A stretch of DNA of 64,000 bases from Coriaria nepalensis (GCA_027186245.1 CP114495.1:3549001-3613000), one strand, 5' to 3'; positions 10,570 through 22,918 are shown, counted from the stretch's first letter. A program made the numbers and translations. The notes: a model not told the origin generated them from the letters alone.

Positions 10570-13281
10570 TTTACTATATTATAGTCTAATATTCTCTAAG
10601 AACAACGAAAGTGCCAAGTAGACTGCAAAGCAACTACACTACACATACTATAAAAATAAGTAGAATGGATTCTTCCACACGGCGGCCGGATATGATATAC
10701 ACACTTGGTAGACAAAGGAATCACACAACGCTTTATTCTATGAACATATATAATTGAAACTTAGTTTCCTTTAGGTATTCTTATGATCACTTAAAACTTT
10801 TGGGGTCTAAATCTGGTTTATGAAAAATATTTTGATATAATTCGTTTTCCACCCCTTCCCCAATGAATTTCCTTGACGTGTTTAAGAAGTTCAGTTCATC
10901 TTCTTTTTTTTTCCTTGAAGAAACATGCATGAATCACCTACGTTTTGGTGAATATTTTTCTACCACAAGCACTTTATCAATTTTGACTGGCCACATTCTA
11001 AGGAGGAGAAAAGAAGAAACTTTAACTAAAACAAAATTCAATGAATAGGCAAGAAACGTTGATCAACCGAACAAGTAAAGTATGACTAACATATATACCA
11101 AATCCTCTGAGAGGCTTTGTTAGGTGAACCTCTTGATCAAGAAAGTAATATGAATAACACCACCAACACCCAAAAGTGTCAGCGACGGCCTATCAAATGT
11201 GGATTTTTAAGCATCGAAAACTTTAAAATTGGCTACATATCATTAATGATTATGTATCTAGTATCCGTATTTGTTCGATATATATTTGATAACGATATAT
11301 CAAAAATATAAAAAATAAAATAATTTTATATACTTTTAAATAATTTAAAAATATTTCGTACATAAATTTTGATATGCTCAAATACTTTAAAATACTTTTG
11401 GAGTCGAAATATAATTTTTTTATTTTAATTTAGTGAAGCTAATAATTACTAAATAATTCAAAAATAAATTAAAAAAGAAGTAGTCAAATTTCTAGACAAA
11501 TTATAAAATATATAGAAGTAGTCAAGTAGGCGTGCAACAGATACGAAGAAACAAATTAATAGGGCAAACATATCATAATTGATCGATTCAATGATCATAA
11601 TAAATATGGTTAGGTCCAATTTCCAATACAACATGTCAAACTATACACGTGACTACGTGAGTTTAATCATCATAAAGGTATCAAACATGGAAAATGAATA
11701 TTAATTAGATTTCAACCCCACTAGGAAGAAAGTTCATAGAAATTGCCCGTTAACTAAATAATGCGACGGTGCATGCTAGCTAAACTACGCATGCATGCAT
11801 CCTATGCTATATATATATTTCTTTATTTATATATTTATATTCCCTATAAAAAGGGAAAATGAAAATGAAAAAAACAAAAAAAAGGGTTTGAAATATTTTA
11901 GTAATTAATTATATTGAAACGATTAGAAAGGCAATTTCTCTAATCTAAGATCTATATTTTATAATTTTGATGAAGTTTCTTGGACTTTTCTTGGTTCACA
12001 AAACGCGTATTTTCTGGCTGGCTTTTCAGGCGGGAGATGTATAAGGAGAAGGCAAAGTCAACCTGTTCACATATCAATAATAATAAAAAAAAAAGATATA
12101 ATTATTTGACTTTATAAGGGAAAGTAATTGGAAAAGAACAAGTAAATTAAATAAAAAATAAAAATAAAATTGAAATAAATAAATAAATAAATAATGCAAA
12201 AAAAATTATCTTCTTACTTTTTGTTTCGTTGGGAAATGAAAAGTGAGGAGTAATAATACATCATGCATGCAAAATTCATTTTCCAATTCCACGTAAATTA
12301 TTTTTATTTTTATTTTTTATTTTTTATTTTTTATTTTTATTTTTATTTTATCTTATAGTTTTAGCCACCGACACTTCTACATAGACCATATTTATGCTCT
12401 GTACTGTTACTAAGAGATTTTTAAACGTACTCTACTATACAAACTGTTCGTGTTCTTTTTTGAAAGAGACATAATGTGAAGGTACATTGAAAACGTGTTG
12501 GTGTTATCTTTAAAGAGAGTTGTTAGATAAATTTTCTCAAGTATTCAGATTTCTAAAAGTTTAGGATACCTCCAAAATTAGGATTTTTATTCTTTTTTTT
12601 TTTTTGGGGGGGGGGGGGGGGTGGAATTGAAGGCTGATAGGATTTGTACCCTTTCAAAGTATTTAGGATTCTCGAATCAGAAGTTGGGGAATACAAAATT
12701 AGGTTTCTAAGACTAAAAAAATCCTAAGAAGTTTGCAATAATCATCTCAAATCTCAATCAAACACTTAAAAGGCCACAAAACAAACCCTAAAGTCACCAT
12801 TGAAACCTTTTTAAGTAAATATATTATTAATTATATGACAGGTACAGAAACAGTCAACTAACTTTTTTTTGCCTATACGCTTTCCCCCCCCCCCCCCCCC
12901 CACTTTTCTTCACTAATTTTATTATATTAAGGTGTTTTTTTTTTTCTTAATTTTATTTTATAAATGGGGTCAGCCTAATTTCAACTCACAGAAATCTTGA
13001 CGTGAAATCTCATGTATAAGTGACGTATACTTATATATGAGAGAATTTGGATCCTTCTCGGACCGATTGGGTCGAAATCCATGATTTTTGGTCAAATACC
13101 ATTTTTATACGTCAAGTTCAAACCACAATTGTTTGTACTAATCGTATTTCCAATTAGGGAAGTATTTAGCTTTCCTAATCATATACTTAGGGAAAACATT
13201 AAGTTTTCCAAACTCGGGCAAACCCATATAATAATTGTGAGTATTTAATTTATGAAAAAAAAAAAGGGTTAATTGAACTAA
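10570..13281. other. AT-rich intergenic DNA with homopolymer tracts
   Basis: No gene recognised. Notable simple sequence: a TTTTTA-rich run at about 12,299-12,352, a run of 16 G at 12,606-12,621 and a run of 18 C at 12,884-12,901. The terminal exon of the JAZ10-like gene, if it exists, should lie in the upper part of this stretch on the minus strand, but I could not identify it. Confidence 0.5.
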
Positions 13282-14248
13282 TTACCTCTCCTTACGCTTC
13301 TCTAAGAATCTTTGCAGTGATTTCCTTCTTGCAATAGGCAGATCTGCAAAACCCAATTACCAAACACTAATGTATGTAATCTTTGTTATAAAATTAATAA
13401 ACACTGCATTCTATTAATTACATAAAATGGTTTTTATTTTTATTTTTAAAATTAAATCATAGAAGCAATTATATATATATATATATATATGGTAATAAGT
13501 TTTGAGCGGTGAATAATAAATTACCTCCATGAAGAGAGTCTAGTAATTGTTCCTGGTTGCTTGATGAAACTGCGAGCTTTTGATCATTCTTTTCTTCAGA
13601 TTCAGTTAATCTGGAGCTTCCTTCTGTCGCAAGCTTCATAATGCTCTCAGCCTATACCCATATAAACACTTTAATTAATTAATTAAATGACCAAAAAAAA
13701 AAAAGAACAAAAAAAGTCAAACTTTCTTGAAATCCAAACTACCTTTTCTGAAGAAACGTCAAAGACGGTGACGGTTCCGTTGTAAAATATGGTCATAGGA
13801 GTTGTTTCACGACCATTTTCCGAACAAGGCCTGAAAAAAAAAACATTTCTTTAAAATAAAAAAAATAAAAAAAAAAAACATGTGAAATTACAAAAGAGGA
13901 CATGTTCACGGCCACTTGGTCAGCATGCATGCAGCACCTGAAGGCAGAAGGAGGATATTCAGGCAAGTTGTGATCGGAAGGAGGAGTACTCTTATTATTG
14001 TTACTATTGCTGTTGCCGTTAAGAGAGACAGAAGAGAGGAAAGATTTGAGAAGGTCGGGGTTAATCTTGGAAATGGCGGTTTGAAACAGACCGGTGACGT
14101 CAGCGCCGGCTCCGGAAGGGTAGCTTCTCTGGCGGTGAAGAAACTTCTGGAACTGAGAAATATTAGAATCTGCCTGCTGCTGTTGCTGTTGCTGCTTGAT
14201 CATCATCTCCTTGCCGAAGAAATCGAGCTCAAGGGTTGCTCTAGACAT
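13282..14248 (-). CDS. JAZ10-like: JAZ10-like jasmonate ZIM-domain (TIFY) repressor
   Basis: Nuclear co-repressor of jasmonate signalling: it binds MYC-type bHLH factors and, with JA-Ile, the COI1 F-box protein. Exons on the minus strand: 14248-13938, 13830-13743, 13651-13525 and 13343-13286, all with GT-AG borders and consistent phase. The start reads MSRATLELDFFG, as in JAZ10. Residues ~35-75 resemble the JAZ10 N-terminal cryptic MYC-binding region (FQKFLHRQRSY, then AISKINPDLLKSFL). The ZIM core TIFYNG is at ~117-122 and the Jas degron LPIARRKSLQRFLEKRKER at ~177-195. Four exons give ~195 residues. The usual short C-terminal exon with a PY end was not located. If the last intron is retained, a stop (TAA, 13284-13282) follows the degron at once, and I use it as the provisional end. 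An upstream in-frame ATG at 14272 is less likely, because JAZ10 proteins start at MS(R/K)AT. Confidence 0.9.
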
Positions 14249-14898
14249 TACTGAGAAATTTTTGAAAGACAAGAAGAGTACAACAACTCGAAGGTGTTTG
14301 TGTTTTGGAAATGAAGTTTAATTACTATATATGTATATAAATGTAATGGTGTTTGTTTTGAGGGCAGTTATGTAAAATGCGTAAGCACGAGGTACATGAG
14401 TAGAAGGTGAAGAACATTGATTCGGTCTTAACTATAAATTTAATTATTTAATAAAAAAATATTTATATCAATTAATAAGAAATTTAAATCAATTTTTAAA
14501 TTAATTTATACAGTAAACTGACGAATTAGATTATACATAATTAAAACTGCATCCAGATCGCCACGCGTCTTCAATAAAAGAAGCAGCTGTCCTGGGCGAC
14601 ATCGTTTTATGATTTTAATAAATGATTAACTATTATTAAGATAAATTATAAGTAAATTTTTATTAAATATATATTAAATATATATTAATTATTATTAATT
14701 TTCTTTTTAAATTAAAATTATGATATATATATCATAATTTAAATAATAATAAAGAGATTAAATTTAAATAAAATAAGTAATCATTATATTAATTATTATA
14801 ATGATAAATTAATAAATAATTTTATTTTATATAAACTGGAAAATATATTGTACTCTATTATTTATATGCTACTTTTCAATTATTTAGACCACATTCGA

Positions 14899-14904
14899 CA
14901 CGTG
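14899..14904. promoter_or_regulatory. G-box (CACGTG) upstream of the JAZ10-like gene
   Basis: Palindromic CACGTG about 650 bp upstream of the JAZ start codon. MYC2-type factors bind G-boxes and JAZ genes are known MYC2 targets, so a role in jasmonate feedback is plausible. The site itself is only six bases and unproven. Confidence 0.4.
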
Positions 14905-15065
14905 AAACTCTTGTCATGAAATAAAGGGTTGGTCTTTTCAGACTTGGTCTTTATTTATTATATATATATATATATTATAAAATAATAATAAAATAATTAA
15001 AAAAAGGTAAAGAATGCAAGAAGAAGATGACACGTACTATATATAACCTGTGAGTAGAAGTAGAA

Positions 15066-15071
15066 CACGTG
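15066..15071. promoter_or_regulatory. Second G-box (CACGTG) upstream of the JAZ10-like gene
   Basis: A second CACGTG about 820 bp upstream of the JAZ start codon, 162 bp beyond the first. The rest of 14,249-15,530 is AT-rich with no gene recognised. A TATA-like TTTATATAC on the minus strand sits ~85-95 bp upstream of the JAZ ATG. Confidence 0.35.
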
Positions 15072-15539
15072 TAACAATATACATGACCTATATTTATAAT
15101 TAATTTATTATTTATTTTTCATCATGACGACGATGGTGAGAAGAAAGATCAATCGGTAAGTCAGTGGTGAACAAGTTGGACTTATATGAAGCACATGATT
15201 GGAGAAACAAAAGGCTTACTTTAAGGTCTTACAGCATTTCTAGATTTCCACATCATTTCCACATCATTTGAATCGAAGAAATTTAAGGTCCAGAGTCTCT
15301 AGATTTGAGCTGTTGGATGAGTATGATCTGTAGTAATAATTACCAAGTAGGTTCTTCCATATGGACTTGGGAATTTCAGCTCTGTGCATAACAACAACTA
15401 ATCATGTGATTAGATTAACTCGAGGTAGAAGCCCCCCAGCCCAGTTCATCCTCCACTGTCTCTCTGTCTTCCTCCTCACTCCTCCAAGCTGGGTGACCAA
15501 AACAACTATGGAGCCTGCCACATTACAAGAAATATCTTT

Positions 15540-17661
15540 TAACAAGCATTAGTAATCATACGACAGTTCGACTTTGAAACGCTGTATTTCAATAGAATAG
15601 GCATCTCCTGATTCTTTAAGGAATCCGAGAAAACCATTTTTTTATCCGGGCCAGAAGTTTTGAAATCTCCATTAGCCTCCAGTAACAGCAGCCTCCATGA
15701 CAGCAACAGGGCCGATAGTCTCTTCATAACCAAAAACAGATTCATCAAATTCTTCGAGAACCCACTCACAAGAGCAACCCCCTTCTGACTAGCTGCTACA
15801 GAAGTCGCCCTAGAATCCCTCAAGTTCCAAAACACAATCTGTGGGACCACCTTCCTGCACTCTTTCTCTTTGTACTTCCTCACAATCGCTTTATAATCCG
15901 TCTCCCATGGATTCTGTGATGCTTGATCAAATTCCATATCACTAAACAAACACATTCTTAACCATCTCCTCTTCCTTCAACCCACCCTTAACCGCCACTT
16001 CTAATATCCTATCAAACACTTTCTGGAAATCCGTATTCATTCCTCGTTCCATGTCCTTCAGGAACTCTGTTTTCGATCTAAGACTATCTCCTTCGATTAA
16101 ATGCAGTTGTGGACTTCCTCTAAAAGCAAAGACCTTTCCTTTCTATGGCTCTTCGCTTAGTTCGGAAACTAGAATCCCTAATGCAACGCTAACCTGCATT
16201 GGAATCCCCATCATGCTTCTGGGAAACATCACAGACAGCAATGCAGTTTCTTAGCTTCCCTTTCTTCAGAAAATTATCCACAATTCTCTTCCTTTGAAGC
16301 TCTGCTACTTCTTCTCCCGCCTCATCATCCAATGACTCAATGATTTCGTGCAGAAGTAAAGCTCCGGCTGCAATCTTCATCTTGCTAGATTCCCCATCCT
16401 CTAAATACTTGTCAAACCGCTCTTTATCATGGTCCATGAATTTCTCCTTGTAGTTCTTCATGGCTAGTGAGGCGACTCTGTGGTATGGGATCAAATCCCA
16501 CCTATTAGCTCCCATCGAAACTTCTGGCAATTCCAGGACCTTCCGGATTGGAAGGAGGACTTCCTTCCTTAATCGATCACGGACTCTGTATGCATAATGA
16601 GCCTCTTCGATTCCTTCATATTCAGGATGAGATTTACGTGGCAAAACCTTCTTTGCAATGCTTTCACATAGTAAAGTGGATCGATTGAAAGAGGAGTCAA
16701 TGGAGGGGCACCATTTTGCAGCGAGGCTGATCTTTGTTTAATTGGTTAGAGCTCAAGAACTCAAGATCAGCCTTCAAGCACTCGGCAAAGAAATCCGTAA
16801 TTGAGTCGTATAGATTCTGGAAATCTGGATAGTTAACGTACCGATCTAGAGCCTTTTTCCGCCTTTTCAACCTTCTTCTCCTTCTTCAACTCGCTCGCCT
16901 TGGCTTTCTCGAGCTTCGCCCAAGCCATTTCGTTAGAAATGCGCTCTTTGAGCCGCTAAAATTTGTCCCTTTTTAATGCATAGGGATTGAAGTGTTCTTC
17001 CTCTTCTCTTTCTCCTTCCCCTTCTTGCCTTTCCCCACTCGTCTTTTAAACATCATCCATCTCGGGATCGTCTTCATCCTTTTTCCTCCCGAGTAAGCTC
17101 GCTCTTCTGGATCTTCCTTGCGTCTGGACCTTCTAGAAGCCGGAGGAGAATTTCCGGAAAGTCCTTAAAGTAACCGAATTCAGCGAAAGATGGGACGTTA
17201 CCTGCAAGGGATTTAGGGTGGTGCTTGTGGAGCCAAAACGCCGCCGTATAGCACCCCTCCTTGTCCGACGGTGCCGCGCACGCCTCTCATGTTAGCGATG
17301 AGCTTGAGGGACATCAAGGGATTGTGCGCCCAGGATTACTCGAGCCAGCCTGTCAAGGTTTCCGGTGCGGTGTTAGTGAGGACGTGGAAGAATAAATCGA
17401 GGCAGGGATTGCCGGAAGAGAGAAAGGCAGGGGTTAGGTTTTCTGTCAGTCTCATCGCCGGTCCCCGATCATCATCTCGCATTCTCGCTCATTGAAATTG
17501 TTTATCATTTAGTCCGTGAAGGCGTTTACGGTGGTAGAGACGGGGGAGGCGACAGTAGTTGGAGCGGTTATGGTAGTGGTGGATGTTTCCGGAGGTTTAG
17601 GTTGTGGTGGTCGGTAGAGTTCCGGCGGGCCGAGGAGAATTGGACGTGGAGGAGGAGCCAT
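15540..17661 (-). pseudogene. DUF2828/vWA-domain protein gene, decayed
   Basis: Minus-strand remnants follow the order of the plant DUF2828 (UCP015417, von Willebrand A-type) family. A proline-rich N-terminus starts MAPPPRPILLGPPELY (ATG 17659-17661), then come fragments of the central region (SDKEGCYTAAFWLHKHHPK near 17.24 kb; FGYFKDFPEILLRLLEGPDARK near 17.15 kb). The long conserved block is at 16644-16189 (EEAHYAYRVRDRLRKEVL and SLDDEAGEEVAELQRKR). The C-terminal vWA part is at 15955-15540 (FSDMEFDQASQNPWETDY, VVPQIVFWNLRDSRAT). Stops and frameshifts separate the blocks; one shift falls in the metal-binding DxSxS motif after CDVS. The biochemical role of the family is unknown to me. The start lies 240 bp from the divergent gene at 17901. 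Confidence 0.8.
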
Positions 17662-17900
17662 GGTTGATGTTTTGTGTGATTGATGTGTTTTACAGGCGTT
17701 ACTGAATAATGGCGCTTACTGCACTGCTCTGCTGTGTAGAGTGAATGAATTGACGCATTTCTTATCAATTTTTAAAGAGGTAGGGGGGAAATTGAAATTT
17801 AGTGAACTTATGGGGCAATAGTAGTAATTTAACTTCAATTTATTTATCTTTAGTTTTGTCCTGAAATTTTCCAAAAATTTGGAGGTGTTCGGCTGGAAGA

Positions 17901-20785
17901 ATGGACGCAACAGAAATGGATGAAGTAGTGAATGCATTAGATACCTCTCTTTCTCAAATCAAATGGCGACTCAAATTTCCAGCCAAGCGTCGCCTTGAAA
18001 TGGGTATTTTCTTTTCTTCATTTCATTATCATCATCTTGTGGATGCTTATTTTCTCTCTGCCTGTGGATGCTTATTTCTTGTTTCTCTTTCAATACGAGA
18101 CTCGACTTTGCTGTAATGGAATTGATGCTGTAGGAAGGAGGTTCTTTGTTCTGTTTAAGTTCTGGGATAATGGAAGAACAGACGTGGTTCAGATGATGCA
18201 CAAAAAGGGTGAAAAAAAAAAATCAGAAATAGTAGTTCTTGATGAAAACTTATATTTTCTATTTGTTAATTTTACTGGCGATCAAGCTGTTTGGTCCATT
18301 ACTGGAAGTTTCATTCCTATAAGGAAACTGGATCCAGCTCCTGTTTAGGCGTGTTTACTGCAGTCTAGTGAAACCGATATCTCAATAGGATTCTATAAGC
18401 CCTATTTTAGTTGGATTTTGTGGGGCTAAACTGTATTTTGGTCTCAAACTCTGTCATTTTGATATTTATCTAGTAATTGGTAACTATATGCTTTTCACTA
18501 ATTTGCAGATTATTTCCAATCTGTGAATGTTTCTGCGGTTGAAAGGAAATGGAATCTGTTGATCTCTTTACTAGACCTTCTCTTTGAAATTTTTCTTTTA
18601 ATTGAGGATGTTGATTTTGTACAAGCATGAATTATGACTTATGGATCTCTTTGCCGCAGATGTTTTAGCCTTGTGTACCAGAATGAGGCCTGTTGTTATG
18701 GTAGATTATGGTGGGAAAATGCCTGAACTACAAGAGCGATTGTGTGCCCTTTTGAAACTTGTACAACTGGTCTGATTTCATACTACTTCCCTAGGGTATA
18801 TTAGAGACTATATATTACTCTGTCATTTTCTATATAAAACTTCAAATTCTTAAAACATACCAAATTAAAATGAAAATTTGTTTCGTGCCATGTTATCTAG
18901 AGAAAAGTATGCCCGCACACATTCTTATATTCAGTTACTTGTTCCTTTGTTGTAAACGTTTCACTACAAAGCTTTGATTAAGATGCAGTTATTTATTTCC
19001 AAACCCATTCTTTAAAATTTTTGTTTTTACCTCACTAGCTTCCTTCACTCTTCCTGAAAGTTGAAACATACCAAGTCCAAAACCAATTTTCATACCTTAT
19101 CATGCGATTGTTCGAAAACCAAGCTTGTCTGCACAGTGAAAGTCACTTAAGTTCCTTTTAATCCACTAGAATATTCGGTCTCTCTCTTATTTATATATTT
19201 TTATTCTTGTTTTGATTCAATATTGCAGATATCACATATTTTCAAGCATCTAAAAGTAATGGTCATAGAAGATATGATATATTTGGTACACATGAGAGAA
19301 TTTTCCGAGCACATTAGATCAAGTTTAAACTCAGAAGTGCAGCTGCTCTTTGTGGACCTTGAACTGGATCCTCCAGAGGTTATCCACTGCCTAAAGCTTT
19401 TGTTATCAGTAATTATATATATATATATATAAGCCTTTTTTTTTTATTGACTTGCTCTGCTTTCCGTATTTTGTGAGTACCCTCGTAATCTTTTTTCTCC
19501 CAGATGATAACAGAAGCTGAAAAAAGTCCTCTAGGAATGCAGCTTATGTCCATTCTGAAGTTGTTCTCATCCTCACTTCCTCTTGATGGAATAGAGAATG
19601 TTACTTCTCAGTCTTCTGAGCTCATAGATCTCAGTAGCTGCATGCACAATTCTGACATTACCTTGCCAACTTTGAACGGGTAACTAGCTATACTCATGTT
19701 TTAAGCATGTTTGCATTAATGTGCTTCATATCATAAAACACCCACTATAGTGATTTAGGGCATTGTTTTGGTCAACTCTTGTCCGGATGTAAATCTTTTA
19801 ATATTCAGGTGTTTGAACCCAGAAAGATGTGAGCACAAATGGAATGCTAAAAAATGAGGGACACTGAGCAATGATCATAATATGAAAGTAGTTGTCTAGC
19901 TCATATTAACCAAATAACTCCTACATATATGCAATTTCTATGGAATATGTGAGCAGCAATTTAGAACAGGGTGCTCATTTGTTACAGATGGCTTCTCGGT
20001 TATCCAATAGTGTTCCTTTTCAGCAAACAGCATATTACTGAGGCTATTCACAATCTCTCGGACAAGCCTCTTCATATCTTCAAAATATCAGTTAGCAGGT
20101 CTGCTGTACCTTCTCCATCTCAGTCTCTGTTTAGATACAAACTGAAAGTTGATTTAGACTGGGTTTTCTATTGAATGATGACACGGCTAAAATCACAATG
20201 CTCTCATGGTATATGAGGCCTTAGATAATAGGCTTACTAATGTCAAAATGTGATGTTTTGCAGGAATTGTGCAACCACGAAAGGATCTCAGCTTCAAGAA
20301 CTTTTGAGGTACTTTTTGTTTAGAGATTTATTTTGTCATTAAAGTGTGGGCTTATATTCTTTCTCTCTTAAATAATAAAGACTTGGTCAGTTACTGCCTG
20401 AGATATGACACATTCTTTCTCTTTAACTTTCTATTTACTGGGAATGTCAAAACGGGAATTCTGCCTGTCTTTTAAGCTGGTCATGATATCATTTTATGAG
20501 GATGTAACAAAAGTGAAATTGCCTGGAGCAGTTTATGCTGCATGTTTGAATTTGGTTATTGTTAACATTTAGAATATGGATTTAGATTCTTCTTATAAAC
20601 TAAACTGTTCAAAATGTTTCAACAGCTTCTCCGTGCCTTATGACCTCAGCAGAAGCGGGGCCAAGGAGCACTGGGCAGAGGAATTTTTGGCTCGAATGGA
20701 GGCAAAGTGGGAAAGATGTAAGCAAGCATGGACTTTCTTGCAGATTGAGGTTAGTAGATGTCACCCTCAAACCATTGTGTTGTAA
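17901..20785 (+). CDS. UPF0739/C1orf74-type conserved protein (DUF4504)
   Basis: Intact seven-exon gene: 17901-18003, 18660-18769, 19229-19378, 19504-19679, 19988-20098, 20264-20308 and 20626-20785, every border GT-AG and phases consistent, giving 284 residues. The protein resembles the eukaryotic UPF0739 (C1orf74) family, whose function is not established. Visible features: an N-terminal basic segment (IKWRLKFPAKRRLE, ~20-33), a conserved block with VVMVDYGGKMPELQERL (~46-62), then VMVIEDMIYLVHMREF (~81-96), a WLLGYPIVFLF segment (~181-191) and a C-terminal SFSVPYDLSR-to-QTIVL region. No signal peptide or clear membrane span is seen. The start codon is the first ATG and sits 240 bp from the divergent decayed DUF2828 gene, so the two may once have shared a promoter region. 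An (AT)n run lies in the third intron. Confidence 0.85.
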
Positions 20786-22317
20786 ATTCTAATAATAGTA
20801 GTGTCCTCTGTATCTGAATGCTTCATCCCCAACTCGAAATGAGGAAGAAATTCTTGTACTGCATTTGTAACTAGCAAAATATGTTTTGTACTTGACAGCT
20901 AAGCGGAAACTTTATTGTATGGCTTTCAATTTTGGTAAAAGGGTTTAATGAGTTCGAGACTAAAATCCAATTTTGGCTCACCAAATCTAGTTTAGGACTA
21001 CATAGGCTTAAAAAATACAATTACTTAGAGAATCTAATCTAGATTATAGTGTACTTGAATTTCAATTTTGGTTGGACTGCTGATTCATTGACAAGCTTCT
21101 AAGGCCAAACGTGTTTGGTTCACCCTGTAAGCGATGACTACCAACTTGTTCGAACATAGACTTAGTGATGGATTGGATGATGTGATATGTAAAACTGATA
21201 TCAATGATTATGAGTGATCGGCTACCTTATGAGAAATCAAAGTTTTTGAATTCTGGGGGGAGTATGATTGCGAGGTTGAAACTTAAAAGAATTGACGGAA
21301 TGACATCACTAAGTATGAAGCCTATTTGAACACCCGGTTGTCGCGATGAGCTCGATGATGGCATGAGCTGACTCCCTCGGGGGAGTCGTTATATAGTCTA
21401 GATTCCTTGTCGTGGTTACAATTCGAAAATCGAGGGCGACCAATTCACAAACTGAGCAATTCCAAATTCGCTTGCCGTTACATCCTAGTCTACCAAGAAT
21501 TCCGTGCACATACATATCATGAATAGTGCCTACAACCTAAAAAAAGAAACAGAGTACCTGCTCAGGCTAAAACCTAAGACTACCTACCCACCCACGAAAA
21601 ATGAACATAACATGCTCTCTTGATTCAACTTTTGTCAAAGTTTGACAGACAAGTTTGCCGCTACATCATTGCCCTTTTCGTAGACCTTCAAAAACAAGAA
21701 TGTTCTCTTCCTCTCTTGTTGACTTTGGTGAATCGATAATGATATCCAAAGGTTGAAGAACGAATAAGAAGTTGCCTCCCACGAAAATGAAAAATCCACT
21801 TTCAATGAATCAATGGGGAAAAAAATATAATAAAAAAGCTTATAATAATACCATTCATTAGGATTTGTGGATCAGGATGACTTACATTTTATTTTTTTAT
21901 TTTTTTATTTTTTTATTTTTTTAAAAAGGAAAAGAAAAAAAGAGAGAAAGACCTGGGTATATACGTCATGCTCTTGTCATCCTTGTCCGCATCTTATTTT
22001 TAATTGAAATATTTAACAAAAATAATCTTGATATGAGAAGATTATTAATCTCACATAAATGAAAATCTTATCCAAATATTTGGATGGATTAAGATTACGA
22101 TGAAGAATTAATTATTCTTAATTATATATATTAATTTTATATTATTATATTAATATTTTGTTTAATTGTAATTGATTAGTCGATTATAAATACGGTCTAT
22201 CCAATTAATTTTCTGTAATAAATAATTAACACAAATTATCATCTAAAAAAAAGTGATAGTAGATCGAGAACTATGTATTAGATTTAGAGCACATAATCAT
22301 GAAATGGATTCATGCAT
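20786..22317. other. Intergenic with an rRNA fragment
   Basis: No protein gene recognised. It contains the decayed 18S rRNA fragment at 21219-21322 and a T-rich (TTTTTTA)n run at about 21,888-21,921. The stretch 21,325-21,600 is less AT-rich than its surroundings but was not identified. Confidence 0.45.
21219..21322 (+). pseudogene. Decayed nuclear 18S rRNA fragment
   Basis: About 100 bp track the conserved 18S region around ACCTTATGAGAAATCAAAG (21224-21242) and GAAACTTAAAAGAATTGACGG (21279-21298, one base off the universal sequence). Most differences from the plant 18S sequence are C-to-T or G-to-A transitions, as expected for methylated, unused DNA. Flanking sequence on either side does not continue the rRNA, so this is an isolated insertion. 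Confidence 0.7.
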
Positions 22318-22830
22318 TTACAACTTATTCAAGGCAACCAGTCTAGAAGGGCTAAGAAGCTGATATGAAAGACAAGCTGTAGGCTTGTTGTAAGCACAAA
22401 AACCTCGACCCAAGGTATCATCAAAACCATCATCCATTTCGGACAAAACCGTGTAAAAGACATCCACATTGCATGGAAGCCAAAGTGGTCCCTGACTGTT
22501 GTACCCATATTCAGACTCAGCTTCTTCAAGCAATATCTTGAACAAAGGATGGTTCGCATACTCAGCTTTGATTACAAACCTTTGCCTTTCGGGTCCCACG
22601 TAAACCGAGAAGCATCCTTCAGGGGCCACTCGACGTTTCGTCGAGTTCTTTTCTCCCCTTTCTCCTTCATCCGCAGCTGGGACCCTGGCCTCGGCCATGT
22701 GGGGCCATGATTTGCTTTTGGTTCTCATCCTACCGTCTCTCACTTTCCGACCCCTTCCGATGGATTTACATCGTTCCCATGCTGCGACGATGATCCCTTT
22801 CTTTCCCTTCTCTAGCTTTCTAGCATCCAT
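22318..22830 (-). CDS. SAUR family auxin-responsive protein
   Basis: Intronless 170-residue open frame, as usual for small auxin up RNA genes. SAUR proteins promote cell expansion, mainly by inhibiting PP2C.D phosphatases that restrain plasma-membrane H+-ATPase. The SAUR domain spans ~66-140 with the hallmark VAPEGCFSVYVGPERQRFV (~68-86), YANHPLFKILLEEAESEYGY (~91-110) and LPCNVDVFYTVL. The basic N-terminal extension (~1-64) and a ~30-residue tail make it longer than the compact SAURs; the domain looks closest to the SAUR30/31/36 type. No frame damage is seen. Two TATA-like sites lie upstream on the minus strand (near 23,120 and 23,265). It stands alone, not in a SAUR cluster. Confidence 0.92.
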   Translation of the reverse strand: MDARKLEKGKKGIIVAAWERCKSIGRGRKVRDGRMRTKSKSWPHMAEARVPAADEGERGEKNSTKRRVAPEGCFSVYVGPERQRFVIKAEYANHPLFKILLEEAESEYGYNSQGPLWLPCNVDVFYTVLSEMDDGFDDTLGRGFCAYNKPTACLSYQLLSPSRLVALNKL

Positions 22831-22918
22831 ATTTTTCTCTATTAATAATCACCTCAAAAAAAAAAAAAACAAAACCAACAAAAAAGAAAAAGGAAAAATG
22901 ATGATATGAGCTTATGCT

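Noticed and set aside
12360..12420. Terminal JAZ exon on the minus strand after an AG at about 12,404
   Set aside because: Phase permits a short reading to a stop, but the peptide lacks the expected C-terminal PY-type ending and the intron would be unusually long.
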